Position numbers and translations under genes: made by a program. A model generated the notes under the pieces. It did no database searches. It worked only from the letters and a program-made list of their open reading frames with translations, and had not been told where the DNA came from. From NCBI RefSeq assembly GCF_020740795.1, contig NC_067312.1, positions 56,697,405 to 56,761,404 of the forward strand: DNA of 64,000 nucleotides, in the 5' to 3' direction. The stretch comes from Apus apus (Eukaryota; Chordata; Aves; Apodiformes; Apodidae). Positions 27,371-40,371 of the stretch are shown piece by piece (within the stretch, counting starts at the first letter, position 1; each line of letters begins with the position of its first letter).

Positions 27371-29012
27371 CTGCTGACACAGACAGAAGTGTTTTCAGTC
27401 CCTGGGCTACCGAAGATTGTGTCAGAGCACATTTGTCTTCACAGCCCTTTGACACCAGGCTCATCCCAGCCTGCAGGGAGTTGTCCCATCCTGTGGGCAC
27501 AGCCGGTTCGTTATGCACAGCAGAACAAAGTTGCACAGTGAGGCCTTTGCTTCTAACCCAAATGCTGCTCACCACACAGCAATCACCTGCCCAGCCGACT
27601 TTACTGGTCAAAAGTAAAGAGTGTAAACAGAATTTTTACCAGATTTTAATAAATTTCCTTACTTTCCCAGTTACAGCTCCATTTTCTAATCTGTTGAGGA
27701 AAAAAAACCTAGATAAAAGAGAATAACAACTACTTGAGAAAAAAGTAGTGCTTATGGATGTAAAATATATATATATACATACATCTCACTTGTTTTAATT
27801 AGAAAATTAAAGGCCAACTCCAAGTTATCTGACTTGCTCATATGCCACCATCTGGGTCAACAGCACCAGTATGGCTTTGATGTCAGCAGGTCAACATTCA
27901 CAAACTGGGTGGTCTGGACAATCTGTTTTGATAGCACTGCAACAATAACAGAGGTTGCATGCCCAAAGCCATGTCTGTGGGTCAGCATTGTCTAGAAGCA
28001 GGATCCGTAACAGGGTAGAACACTAAGCAGCACCGGATAAGAACTCAGCAGCAGCTGACAGGATGACAATATAACCTCTAATTGCCTTACTGAATTTTAA
28101 TGCTAACAAGGGGTAATAGTTTTAAACTGAGAGAGGGGAGATTTAGGTTAGATATTAGGAAGAAATTCTTCATTATAAGGGTGGTGAGGAACTGGAATGG
28201 GTTGTCCAGGGAGGTTGTTGCTGCCCCATCCCTGGAGGTTTTTAAGGCAGGTTGGATGAGGTTTTGTGCAACCTGATCTAGTGGTAGGGTTCCCTGCTCA
28301 TGGCAGGGGGATTGGAGCTTAATGATCTTTAAGGTCCCTTCCAACCTTAATGATTCTATGATTCTATGTAAGTAATCAGTATGCTAATCTGGTAATCCTC
28401 CCTAAATGCTGTAAATACAAACTTAGATGTGTGTGCCTAGGTAGGAATGGTGAATAAATCATCATTAACCCACCGTGTACTTTCTTGTAGTTTTTCCTGC
28501 GTTGCTATTTTGTACAGAAAACCCTGTCTGTCTCCTGAAAGCTATGCTGTCTACTGTTCAGTGCCTGCCTGCTCTGCAGACCAGACCAATCCGCTCAAAC
28601 ATCTCTGGATCGACTGCCTCTTCGCACAGCAGGTGAGGAATCAGGACATTTTCAGCCCGTCAGCCCGTCCTCTTACCAAGGCAGGCAAGACATCGCACGG
28701 CCTAGCTCCGCACGCTCTCACCCGCCGGCAGCGCGCCCAAGCCGGGCAGGCGGGGCAGGCCCCGAGGCCCGCACGGAACCCGGGCCCTGAAGACGGCGAG
28801 GCTGACGGACCCGCCGCCCGGCAGGACGCACGCATGGCGGGGGCCGCGCGGGAGGCGGCGGGGCCAGGCACCCAAAGCCGCCAGCGCCTGCCCGCCCGCG
28901 GCAGCCGCCGCTGTCCCCGCCCTTACCTCAGGCTTCCCGAAAGCGTCCTGCGGGGCGGCGCGCGCAGGCCCAGCCGCCGGGCCGCCAGCCGGAGCGCGAG
29001 CACCGCCGCCAT
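26980..29012 (-). CDS. MRPL50: MRPL50, mitochondrial ribosomal protein L50 (complete, 2 exons)
   Basis: Component of the large subunit of the mitochondrial ribosome, acting in the matrix. Two exons join (86 + 391 nt) to 158 codons plus TGA, the same length as human MRPL50 as I recall. The N-terminus [20 protein letters not shown] is rich in A, L and R with no acidic residues, a typical mitochondrial targeting peptide. The mature part has the family signature [55 protein letters not shown] and [19 protein letters not shown]. The start at 29012 sits in a CpG island. Exon 1 ends CTGAG|GTAAGG and exon 2 begins after TCAGCAG, giving the join [13 protein letters not shown]. It lies between PLAA and MOB3B, unlike in mammals. 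Confidence 0.96.
27764..27784. repeat. AT/ACAT microsatellite
   Basis: ATATATATATATACATACAT-type run. Confidence 0.85.
28105..28366 (+). mobile_element. CR1 3'-end fragment in MRPL50 intron
   Basis: Runs GGAACTGGAATGGGTTGTCC, AGGTTGTTGCTGCCCCATCC, AGGTCCCTTCCAACCTTAAT and ends with GATTCTATGATTCTATG at 28350-28366. Close relative of the copy at 13944-14236, in opposite orientation. Confidence 0.93.
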
Positions 29013-29540
29013 CCCGGGCACCGGCCCTGCCGCTGGTGACGCGTTTCCGTCCCGCCCCTGCTCCCTCCCGGGGGCTGCGCGGCTGCCCCGGCCCCGCGGC
29101 CGTGGCTGTCCCCGGCGGGAAGGGAGGGTGACCCAAGGGCCTTGCGGGGCGGTGTCCAGGCCCAGGGCTCCCTGCCCCTCTCTGTCTCTCTGGAGCTGGT
29201 GGCTGGGGACAGGGCCCCGCGGAGGGAGGCCTGGGGGCAGAGCCCAGCCCTGCGCGCCGGGACGTGGGTTCCAAACCCTGCACGGGGCGGCTGCTCCCGA
29301 AAGGCCGGCGCGGCCCCTTGGACCGTGCCGTGGAAAGAGAGAAGAAGGCCTTGCTTGCCTGGCCCAGGGAGCCACTCGGGAGGTTGCTGGTCCCTGGCTC
29401 GGCTGCTGAAACTGTGCGGGCCAGAGGCCACCAAAGCACTCGGGGCTGGGGAGGGGCTGGGGCTGCGGCCTCAGCACCGCGGGAGTCTCACAGGCGGGCA
29501 GCCTTTGCCTGTGGCCGCTCGAGGGGCACTTGAGTTTGGT
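28690..29540 (-). promoter_or_regulatory. MRPL50 CpG-island promoter
   Basis: Dense CpG and GC boxes (CCGCCC), with TGACG about 25 bases upstream of the ATG. The large open frames across it on both strands are composition artefacts. In mammals MRPL50 faces ZNF189 across its promoter. No zinc-finger gene is visible to the right here. Confidence 0.75.
28927..29012 (-). CDS. MRPL50: MRPL50 coding exon 1
   Basis: 86 nt, ATG at 29012..29010 in GGGATGGCG context, donor GAG|GTAAGG. Encodes the arginine-rich mitochondrial targeting peptide. The open frame extends upstream only because of high GC content. Confidence 0.92.
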
Positions 29541-32500
29541 CCAGTGAGATGGTGGGTTGGGGACAGGGGCTGGGGCCACGGAGGGGTGTGTGGGAGGAGG
29601 CTGGGGTCTGTCCTCACTGCTGTGTGGCAGCCCCTAACCCTGCTCCCCTTTGCCTCCTCTGACCAGGGCTCTGGGGGCCAGGCGGCCCCCACCGAGCCTG
29701 CCATGTCAAACGTGGCACCCTGTGCCAGGCCACCCTGAGGACCACCATCCCCTGCAGCAGTCAGAGGGGAGCCGGGGGGATGGAGCCCAGCAGGGAGCAC
29801 CTCCCAGCCCTCGCCCTGGCACAGGGTGATGCATGGGGTGCTGCGGTGCTGGGTGCTGAGCACCCCTGTGCCCCATCCCACAGGGAGCAGGCAGACAAGC
29901 CTGGAAAGCAGAGGGTGCTTGTTGTGGATGGGAATGAAGGCAGATGAGATGTATATGCACAGATGAAGATTTATTGCATATAATGTTGGGGTCTTAACTA
30001 TCCAAAATGGAAGGAACAAGTATGGCAAAATCAGAAGTTTGAATGCAAAGGGTATTTTAACAATGAGTTTTATTACTTAAATCAAACAACAAAGGTTAAC
30101 CACTAAAATGCTGGCATCTTACTTGTTACCAAATTCTGTACTAGGCCTAGAACATTAATTATCACTCTTAAAGGATTCTACAATCTTACTATGAAGATGA
30201 CTTAATGTTAAGTTTGCTAATAATGACAATGAAAGAGTTAACTTACCCTTGCCAGGCCACAGCTGGGTGTCCTTGGATGGATCATAATTAATCTCTGGCA
30301 GGTGTCCCTGCTGGAGAGGAGAAAATCCAGCAACCTCCTGGGAAAGTGTATGGGAAGTGCCCTCGATGAAAGATGTGACCAGGCTTTTATAGAATAAAGT
30401 AGATTGACTGCTGTTACTTAACCATTAGCTGTATCTCCAAAGTCTCTCATTGGAGAATAGAAGGAACACAGTAGGAAAAACTATGAAGACCCTGTTCTCA
30501 CCAAGCAAACTTTTGTTGATCTGTTCATTATTCTGGGCCCAGTTGTGGCGGGACTGAGCTCCACGTTCTTCAACACCGGAGAGCAGCTGGTGTTATGAAC
30601 ATCAGCTTGGCCTCTGTACTTTTCAAGGTTGTTACCAGCACAGAGCTTGCTAGACCTTTTCCTTTCTCATGGGAATCTTTCCACTGCAAAACTGAGAGAC
30701 AAAAAGCAGTTGAATCATAGAGGGAAACTGAGGCAGGAATATTGAGAGATGGAGCGTCCTTCTACAGTGCTGCAGGACTGGAGAGGCCTGGACATCCTCA
30801 CCTGCCCATTGCAGAATCTCAGAGGCCTCAAGCCCCTTCTACCCATGTCCCAGGGGCTGCTCCAGTCCCCCCTGTAATGTAGGGATGAGGTAGGGAGCGA
30901 GGGGAGATGATTTGGGCTCAAGGGGGATGCTGAGCTCCCTGCCTCAGTTTCCCCAGGGAGAGCTGGGGACAGGAAAGGTGGGATTGGGTCCCAGCATTCA
31001 GCCAGCTTGTGTTCTTCCCAGCAGGATGAGCTGGAGCTGGTGGGCCAGGATGGCCACATGGACAAGGGTGATGGGATAGGCAGCTGCCAAACGCTCTCAA
31101 CTCCTGCCGCTCAGGGTGTGACTCAGGCAGCTGGAACTGGCATCAGTGAAGGGCTTGGCCCCATCCTTGGTCCCCTGCCAGGGACATCCTCCTGGATGTC
31201 CATCCTGCCAAGAGAAAAGACAGGGACCATTAATAAACAACTTTCCACTTGTTTTTTCTTGGTGGTGGTGGATTATGTTTCTTTGCTTGGATTGATTTCA
31301 GGTTTTTTTTGAGGTAAGATTAATTTAAACAAAAATCAAATAAAAAACTAAAACAAAACCCCAAACCAACCATCTCCCTCCCCAGGGAAAGGCCATGAAT
31401 GGTGGTCAAAGGGACAGCAGGGCACCACCTTGCTACAGTTCTCGTTCTGCTTCCCCCTGGGCCTGGAGGGGTACAGAGGGATGAGGACAGGGGAAGGGGG
31501 AGGATGAGGAGTATCCTATGCAAGAAGCCAGGCTGAACTTCGGAAGCCAGAGGAGAGGCACACTTTGCTCCAGGTGCTCAGGACCACAGCCTGAGTTATC
31601 CTCAGGCTTTGCTTCAAACCTCACCCTGACTAGAAACCAAACGCAGCTGGCTAAACTGAAACCCAGAGATGATCATGTCTCCGAATCCCTAACAGCTTCA
31701 GGAAAACCACACTGGCAGTTTTCATCCACTGCTCTTGCAGGTTTTCAGGGATACAATGGAAGAATGCACTGTTACATCCCATCAAGGTTCATAGAACATG
31801 CTGTGGCAACATATAAAGTGCCCTAAAAATGATACGTCTGCAGTTCCAAACTTAAGAGCAGGCAAGACACCTGCTCACCCCTCCGGGTGCAAGTCTTTCC
31901 CACTGTTGGAATACCTGCTGGCGTTCTTGGGAAGAAAGTGTTTCTCTGCCTTTCTTTTTCCCTGCTTCTATGGCTCTTTGCTTCAGAGCAATTTGCCAGA
32001 GACCTGCATGTTGCTGCTGTCAGCAGTAGCCTTCCCTCCTTCCCTCCTCCAAGGGTAAAAGTTATTCATACTTTTGAGACCTCAAGAAAAGGAAAGGAAT
32101 TAAAACTGGACGTGCTTCCTTGGTGGGCCTGGGCTCCTGGAGACACTTCCTTAGTGGGCCTGGGCTACTGTGGAAGAGTGGCAGACCAGAGCAGGGCACT
32201 AATTTGTGCTCCCCAGATGAAATAATATGCAAATATTGGCCTGATCCAATCCTTTCAGACAGCTGTTTATCACAGATAGGCAGAAAGATTAAAACATGAA
32301 TAATGACAACTTAATTTTCCAGAATCTGTAGTCATCTTGGTACATAACTCTGAATGCAGGGTCAGGACAAAGAGATACTCCTCCCTTTTCAAAACAAGTG
32401 GAAATAGAACAGTCTGTCTGAACCTGGATTTTACATGACTGATGCTCCTCATGATTTTCTTCTAACAAGTCTCCATATACACAAGGGGCAGTTTTGTCTC

Positions 32501-34060
32501 CTTCAGGCTCTCACTAAACCAAGAGCAGCAGCCAGAGCAATGAAGATGCACATGTGCTTTTTGTAAGAAGCTAAATATGAGAAGAGTCTAATGGAAATTA
32601 CTTCAGGATGCAGGTGTTAGGATAAAGCAGCACAATGATACAGCTCATGGGTTTACAAAGCAGATGGAGCTGGTAAGGCTTGGAATAGGAAGCTGTATCT
32701 AACATGCTGGGATCTACAACAAGGAATGCAAACAACAAAATCAACACACTGACTACTGGAAACCAACAGAGATTTTCATTCTGGACATGCAAATATCTAG
32801 GTTAAGTTATTGCAAGAAAAGGGGCTGGGCAGACAAAACTGGTTTTCAGGTTCCAACTGCACATAGCTCTAACATTCAGGAGGATTTTTCACATTATCCA
32901 TTCCTTTACTCCTTTCCCTGACCTACCCTCCTTCTGGTTCCACCCTACCTTCTCTTCTCACAGCCATTGTGCCTAGATTCTTTCTTCTTCATGTCAGGTT
33001 GCATCACTTCACTAGAAAGAATATTAGGACAAGTGATTTTCCAAGAAGGATATTCCAAAACTAAGCAAGTTGCCTAGTAACGTGATAGGAAAACTCAAGG
33101 CCCCGAGGAACTTAATCCAGCTGCTGCTGCTCTGAGCCACGCTGTGCTTGGAGACCTCCTGAGATCCTTTCCCATCTGCATTATTCTGTGAGTCTATGAG
33201 CTTTCTTGTAACTCGAGAAAGTAAAGAGTTAGGTCTTCTTCTGACCTGGCTGACCCTGGCTGTCTTACCTATTCCAAGTTTTTTCCAAGTCCCAACCTGT
33301 CTTTCTCCTTTCTTTCTGCAGAAAAGACTCTTGCAATAAGAATGAAAAGCCTGAAACCCAGCATAATAAACCGAAGCTGGTACATATTCACGTGACACCA
33401 ATGCTGTATAAAGCACTCTGCTCCCACGATTTCAGCAGCTGGAGACTTTCAAGATGTTTCCTACCATTATTAGAAAGCTGCACCGATTTTTGCTTTGTCT
33501 GGTTGAAGTAAGATCAGAAAGACCCCTGATGACTACTGATGTGATGGGCTCCAAGGCAAAGGTGAGCACAACTCTAAAATCTACTATTTGAAAGTTTAAT
33601 TCACTGTGTTACAACTGGAATCTTGTCTTGGTCAGTCACTAAAAAGAAACTGGATTACATTAGGACATACATGGACACATTTTTTGCTACAGTTTTATGA
33701 AAAATGCAGCACTGCTTAGAGACTGTGGTAAACCAAATGGAAATTTGATCAAAAGTTCCACAATGGAAAACAATCACAAACTATTTTGAGAAGGGATTCA
33801 AAGGCCAAACCTCATCCTCTCCAAGAAAACATACAAAACTCACCACGAGTCTAGGAAAATCAAGTAGACTGTTATACATTATTTAATCTAAATAAAAGTG
33901 GCATCAATTCAACAATGCTGTACATCTGCACAAAATAATCACAAACTAGATGTCTGTGTTTTAATAAAGTATATAACAAGTACACAAGGTCTATACTCCA
34001 GAAATAAGCCATTAAGTTGTGACGAACATTACATTACTGATTTTTAAAGTAGACCTGCAG
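29541..34060. other. intergenic, MRPL50 to CR1
   Basis: No gene recognised. GC-moderate up to about 31600, then AT-richer. A 26-base near-duplicate lies at 32115-32140 and 32146-32171. Confidence 0.5.
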
Positions 34061-34064
34061 CCTT

Positions 34065-35145
34065 TAATAGCTGGGAGAAGGAAATACAGCGATAATTCAG
34101 CCATTACATGTCCAAATGAGAAGACGGTTATCAGGACTAGCTGGCATGGATTCACCAAGGGGAAACCATGTTTGACTAACATGATAGCTTTCTATGATGT
34201 TGTAACTGAATGGGTAGATGCAGGGAGACCAGTGGATGTAGTCTACCTTGACCTTTTTGACACTGTCTCCCATAACATCCTCATGAACAAGGCCAGAAAA
34301 TGTGGGGTAGAAGAATGGACAGTGAGATGGATTGAGAACTGAAACAACAGAGTCCAGAGGGTGGTGATCAATGGTGCAGAGTCCAGCTGGAGACTTGTAA
34401 CTAGTGGAGCCCCCCAAGGATCAGTGCTGGGTCCAGTCCTGTTCAACATCTTCATCAACAACCTGGATGAGGGGACAGTGTGTCCTTAGCGAGTTTGCTG
34501 ATGATACCAAACTGGGAGAACTGGCTGATTCACCTGAAGGCTGTGCAGCCATTCAGCAAGATTTGGACAGGCTGGAGAGCTGGGCAGAGAGGAACCTAAT
34601 GAGGTTCGACAAAAACAAGTGCAGCGTCCAGCACCTGGGAGGGAACAACAACATGCACCAGTACAGGTTAGGAGGTGATCTGCTAGAGAGCAGCTCTGTG
34701 GAGCAGGACCTTGGGAGTCCTGGTGGACACCAGCTTATCCATGGGAGAGCAATGTGCCCTTGTGGCCAGAAAGGCCAGTAGTATCCTGGGGTGCATTAAG
34801 AAGTGTGTCCAACAGGTCGAGGAAGGTTCTCCTCCCTCTCTACTCTGTCCTAATGAGACCTCACGTGGACTATTGTGTCCAGTTCTGGGTTCCCCAGTTC
34901 AGGAGGAACAGGGATCTTACTTGAGAGTCCAACGGAGGCTACGAGGATGATTAAGGGACTGGAACACCTGTCATATAAGGAAAGGCTGTGAGACCTGGGG
35001 CTGTTTAGTCTGTAGAAGAGAAGACTGAGAGGGAATCTTATTAATGTCTATAAATATTTAGAGGGTGGGTGTCAAGAAGTAAAGGCCAATCTTTTTTCAG
35101 TCATGCCCTGTGATGAGGGGCAATGGATGCAAACTAGAACACATC
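34065..35145 (+). mobile_element. CR1 LINE fragment with RT region
   Basis: Plus-strand pieces in different frames: TSWHGFTKGKPCLTNMIAFY, VDVVYLDLFDTVSHNILMNK (motif A), [13 protein letters not shown]-equivalent PQGSV block, [20 protein letters not shown] (motif C), then ALVARKASSILGCIKKCVQQ. Several frameshifts and stops, and no clear 3' tail. The copy ends near 35145. Confidence 0.88.
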
Positions 35146-38100
35146 ACTGCCAAGGAAGGCTGTGAGGAAGCTGGTGCACTGGCAGTGATGGCTCTCACCT
35201 CTCAAGCCTGTGAGCCTGCCAGGAGATTCCACCCAGCAGTATGAAAACCACATGTGTTTTTCTTGCTGAAGACTTAGATCCCAAACAACTTCACAACACT
35301 TGTGCAGGGTTACGTTTCTTTTATTCATATTTGGATTTCATCACTTTATCCATGATGATTGACTTGAAAAACAATCTTTTCTTTCAGTGACTACAACAAT
35401 TAGTGTTGGTCTCTCTTTCCATACTGTTGAACCACCATTTAATAACAAACTAAGCTACAAGAGCTTAAGACACATCTGACATCATTACAAAAAATTCACA
35501 TAGCAAACAGCACTGATACCTGAAGGAGGAAAAGGAATCAACCACGTAATTCTTAGGAATATGCACCCCCTTAAAAACTACCAAAATAAAACTAGTGTGT
35601 TCTGTGGGGAAGAGCAGGGAGGGTACCTATGCCCATAACAAATGCTCACACTGACACCTCCACATCCATATCCCCATCCAAACATAAACACACACATACG
35701 TATGTGCACACACGCACATACATGCACACACATGTATTACACTGGACAAGTAATTAATTCTTTTCCCTGGGAGAATATTATTATAACTCTTTATTATATT
35801 ATATCTGTATCTTAAAACAGGAAAACTTATCAAAACAGAAGAGAAACAACTACATTAATAGCTCCAACTTATTTGGCTAAACCTTGAAAAACATTGTCTC
35901 TCTACTCGGCATGAAATCCATGAAACATCAACTGTGATCATTCTAGATTTAAATACTTATCACTACCAGGTTCTTGTTACTGATCTGGCTTGCTTTGCCC
36001 TCTGAGTAGTCTCTGTAATTATTACAAATACATTTAATTTCTTCCAATATATAGGAAAAAAAGTCTGAACACTGACCACTTGTCTATAGTGGTTTCCCTA
36101 GTGTTATCCCCTTTCTAAAGCACTTAAAGCATGTTACATTAGAGCAAGCATTTATCTGTTTTATACATAGTGCATCCTGGTCTGCAGTGCTAGCAGGCAC
36201 CTCCAGCTCCCTGCCTCTGCTCTTCTGAAATGCCCTTGGTGATCCCTCTTCAGAGGGTGTAGGTGAGAGGTGTCCTTTTTGGAGGCACAGAGTGAGTGGA
36301 GAAAGCTGCTTTTTTGTTAACAACATTGTCCTTGGGGAAGCACAGAGAAGATAAAAAGGCAGAAGGCCAGCTCTGTGACCCCACTGCTGGAAAATGTGAG
36401 AAACCTGAAGAATACCAAGAAGTAAAAAGCAAAAGGAAGGAATGGCTTTTTGTGAGGGGGCTCCACAATGTGTAATTTATTCAATCTGCATTACAAAGGT
36501 GCTGCAAGTCCTTTTCAGTCTGTTTTTAATAGTGACTTGGTAATAGTGGCTCCCTGACTACAGACAGAACTATTCTCTGTGTCCTTTCCACAGAGCCCCA
36601 GGAATTTTCTTGCACATGCTCCTTGGACAATGTTTACCCCTTAACTTTCTGCATGTCTTGAGTAGGTGTCTGTAGGTCCCCACAGTTACACATTAACTGT
36701 TCTCCTCCCCTCTCCCTGCCTTATTCTTAATGAACATGTTGCTCGGGAGAACTAAATACCTTCTCTGCTAAAAAGGTTTGCTGCTCAGAGCTTGAGTTCT
36801 TGGTGAAAACTCAGATTTTCCTAAGTAGCCAATTCTCTCAAATCTGGTGGAAATCATCAGTTTCCCTGTTGTGTATCAGCAAAAAAAAACACATTCAAAA
36901 GACCCTGGGACTCCATCCTTCACAAAACACAAGGGAGGTTACTTTAAGATGTGTTTCATGTAGCATTGGTCACTACATTGACATTAGTTTTTGTTTACAT
37001 GAAGTTGAAGTTCATTGCAAAATCCCTTATTACAGAGGCAGTCAATGAAAGCTATTCAGTCTTTAATCACTGAAGGCAATTTGGGTTTCAGAGGAAACTT
37101 TCACACTCTGAAGTAAAGCTGACTGTGGTCTCAGTCAGCTGAAGTGATCCCTCTTTTAGGACCTTGAAGCTTAGCACTAACAGCATCTCTCAAGTACATG
37201 AATATAAAAAAAAACATTTTTAGGCAAGAAAAATAAGATCTGATTAAAAGACTAGAAAGGTGATTTAAAACAACAAGCAACAAACATAAACAACAACTTC
37301 TCCCCCCAGGAAAAATATTATGTAATGCTGGAATGACTAGGAACATACATAATTAAGATGATGTAGAAAGGTTTTTTTAAGCAGGTGAAATGGTACTTCT
37401 GCATACAGTCACATCTAGCCTCAGTCCTTATTACATATCCTGAGGAATCACATAAATCAGGACCTGCAATTAACAACCAAAACATGACTCTGTCCAGATG
37501 TGGCCCTGAGCAAATTGCTGAAGCTGAAATCCTTGAGCATGAGATCCCACAGGATGCTTGTGCTCTCTCCTCTATGGGAAAGGGTAACATGAGACTTCTA
37601 TGTAGTGATGCCATGTTCCAGACATTACTCTTACAGGGATATCAAATGCCAGGTACAGGAAGAAGAGAAATGGCCCATGGCATGAAATGGCCAGGCTGTG
37701 GCTGAATGCTTCTTCAGTGGAAGCAAAAGTACCTGTTGCGAGATATTCAGTAAGGCCAAACCCTGCCATTTGGAGGAGGTTTATTTCATCATCTAGCAAA
37801 CTTCATGTTCTCCCCAAACAAGCACATTTTGCACTTATTTGTGGCTGGTTCAGCTCCTGGGCTGTAATAAGCTTTTCCCATTACAGGGATTTTGGCCAGG
37901 TCAAACACAAACCTTCTTAGGGCTCAAATCTGCCTTTTCCTCCTTTGCCTCATGCCATGTGTTGCAGCAGAAAATGAAACAAAGGTTTAGGATAAACAGT
38001 TTTAGACAAAGGAAAACACTCCAACAGATTTGTTTTGCAGTCACACAACTAATGCATTCACCAAAGCCCCCCCAAAAAAACCAAGAAAGTAACTGGAAAC

Positions 38101-40341
38101 AAATTCTGCTTCACCTTCAGACTGAACCACACTGAGAACTCAAACCAGCATATGGTTAAGTAGCGTACTAAAATGAATACATTATTTTATGCATAAGTAT
38201 CATATTTTTCAATGTATATAGTGAGTTCAGTCTTTATGCACAGAATTCCACACCTTTTCATCTTCATGATCTTTCAAAGAGAGCCCTGCATGCTGCCCAG
38301 CCACAAGCACACCAAATGGCAGGTGCCCACAGTGGGATTCAAAAGTGCTGGGTCGGCTTCAGCTCCATCTGCAGCAGGGCAACAGCCCAGGCACTTGGGC
38401 AGAGTGCAAGAAGCCCTTCTGTGGGCAGCTGTTGTGATTCCAGGCCATCGTCATCCACTCGTGCCTCATACCTTCTTCCAAAGATGTAACATTTCTCATC
38501 TTGAAAATGAGGCGTCTAAGCTCAGCAGCAGCTGTGGCAAGGAATTCCACAAACTAGTTCTATCCTGCTGAAGTGCCAGCAGGCCAGAAATTACCTGTGC
38601 GTGCCTTCCGGTCCACAGAGAATTAACCTGATTGCAAAGGCCACTGAAGGAGGTAGGAACACTTCAGTCCATCCCCTTGAACACAAAGGATAATGTCACT
38701 TGCATAATACTAAAGATGCAGAAAAGCTTCCAACAGTGTACTGTTCCCATGTACACTGAATGTTCACAGACAAAAGCCCTTTGTCCCAGCTGGGACGTGA
38801 TCACTGACATTTACAAGCCCTATTTTAAGCAAGCAGACAAGCAAATCAGAATGTACCGCCATGCGAGCTAGAAAAGGTTTGCTGTTATTCTTTAGTGTCT
38901 GCTAGCCCTCTGCTGTAAATGTTTCAGTCACTGCATACTCCGTGAGATTTTCTTCTGATGCTCTCTCAGGAGATGCAAGCACACCTAATTCACTTGAGAA
39001 CAAGGCAGAAACAAGGTTCAGCACTTACTTGGGAAGGACTAATCTTTCACCATAACACAAGTGTGCAAAACATATTACAAGGCACAGAATACATAGCTGT
39101 GTTTCACCCAATTCCCATTTATTCAGCTTCATCTCTCATGTGATCTCTCTGTAAGTATTGCTTCGATTTCTATTTTTGTAGAAGAAAGCCTCTTATGAGG
39201 GCATATTTGGCATAGGAGACTTGATTTACTGCAATGGATCCTTCCAGGCTTCAGTAACACCTGCATGTGTTACTAAAGTTGGATTAAGTACCTGAAAAAA
39301 CACTGTGTTAGTCCATTGTGGAACCAATCCACACTGCTGGACACCGTTCAGATGCATCAGAGACCATCACGAAATCCCTCCTGCTCTAACTTTTATGCCA
39401 CTCACCTTCACTGTATCTTCCAGTTACTAAAATTAAATGTCTTTCCCCCTGAAAAGATGAAACATTAAGGTGAGTGAGAACTCCTTTTTCTAAGAGGACA
39501 GGAGGATATCAACAACTTCAGTGACAGACTGGTGTACTTCATAGGGCACTAGAGGAATATGCTGACTATAGCTGCTTTTTCAGTCAATGTGGGGATACTG
39601 AGCAGATTTGCTCTCAAGCACAGCATGAATTCAAAGAAAAGACTTCAACACTGTAGAGTTATATCTGGATTCCTACCCATGTAATTGAGATCAGAAGCTG
39701 TCCCATTGTCACCCAGTTATGAGCCACAATGAAGCACAAACTGCCAGATCAGCTGAAGGACACTGCTGTGTTCCTGGAAACACCAGGCTCGCTGGCACTT
39801 GGGAACAGCAGCCAAGCCTTGGGTGGCCTAGTGAGGAGAGGGGGGAATCAAAGGCTAGAAGTCTTCTGTGCTTGCAGGCTGTCTTGGTATTCTGGTGCAC
39901 GCAGGGAACAAAGCACATACCAAGAAAGAAAAGAAAAAGAAAACAACATTGCAGCTAACAATACAGTTTCATTTCAAATCAACTAATCCAGAGGTCAGCC
40001 CAGGGACCTGAATGTCAGTAAAGCTTTAGCAGCAGGAGCAGAGTCTGTCATTGTGGCTGCATCTGCATCTGGCTCCTAGCCCTAAAGAAGGAGCTAGAAT
40101 TACTTTGAAGCTGATTCTTCTTTCTCTCAATAATCTATGTTGTTTAGAGGAGGTTCCTAGCAGCACATTCAGGGTTAAGAACTCTTGACAGTGGTGGGAA
40201 GCATTTGTGAAAGTAACTGTGGTTCCCAGCTTTCTTGCTTTCATGGATCAACAAGCAGGCTCTGTCCATAAGGACTGTCACATTCTTGGACTCTGCAGTA
40301 AGAAGGATACTGGACTTGGCCTTTCTTCAGCAGGTGGTTTT
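35146..40341 (-). other. MOB3B 3' UTR and downstream region (extent uncertain)
   Basis: No reading frame of interest. The right end must be the MOB3B 3' UTR, since the stop lies at 40344..40342. Minus-strand AATAAA hexamers occur at 39123..39118 and 37785..37780, and either could end the transcript. A CA-rich microsatellite lies at 35680-35735. Confidence 0.5.
35680..35735. repeat. imperfect CA/ACAT microsatellite
   Basis: ACACACACATACGTATGTGC and CACACACGCACATACATGCA runs. Confidence 0.85.
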
Positions 40342-40371
40342 TTAGTGACACATCCTGGTTGTCATCTCTTT
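40342..40371 (-). CDS. MOB3B: MOB3B last coding exon (30 nt of CDS)
   Basis: Acceptor CCTTGTTTTACAG precedes AAAGAGATGACAACCAGGAT at 40371. The reading KEMTTRMCH then TAA matches the conserved C-terminus (human ends KEMTSRMCH as I recall). Only nine residues, so easily missed by gene finders. Confidence 0.93.
   Translation of the reverse strand, partial: KEMTTRMCH

Larger units (their letters stand above)
27371..28926 (-). other. MRPL50: MRPL50 intron
   Basis: Contains a CR1 copy at 28105-28366 and a short AT/ACAT microsatellite at 27764-27784. Otherwise featureless. Confidence 0.8.

Noticed and set aside
28447-29738. Open frames of up to 320 codons in the MRPL50 CpG island
   Set aside because: A/R/G/P-rich peptides with no family resemblance, on both strands. 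Explained by GC content.
33024-33416. Minus-strand frame of 130 codons
   Set aside because: No recognisable domain, no splice or promoter context, and composition like surrounding intergenic DNA.
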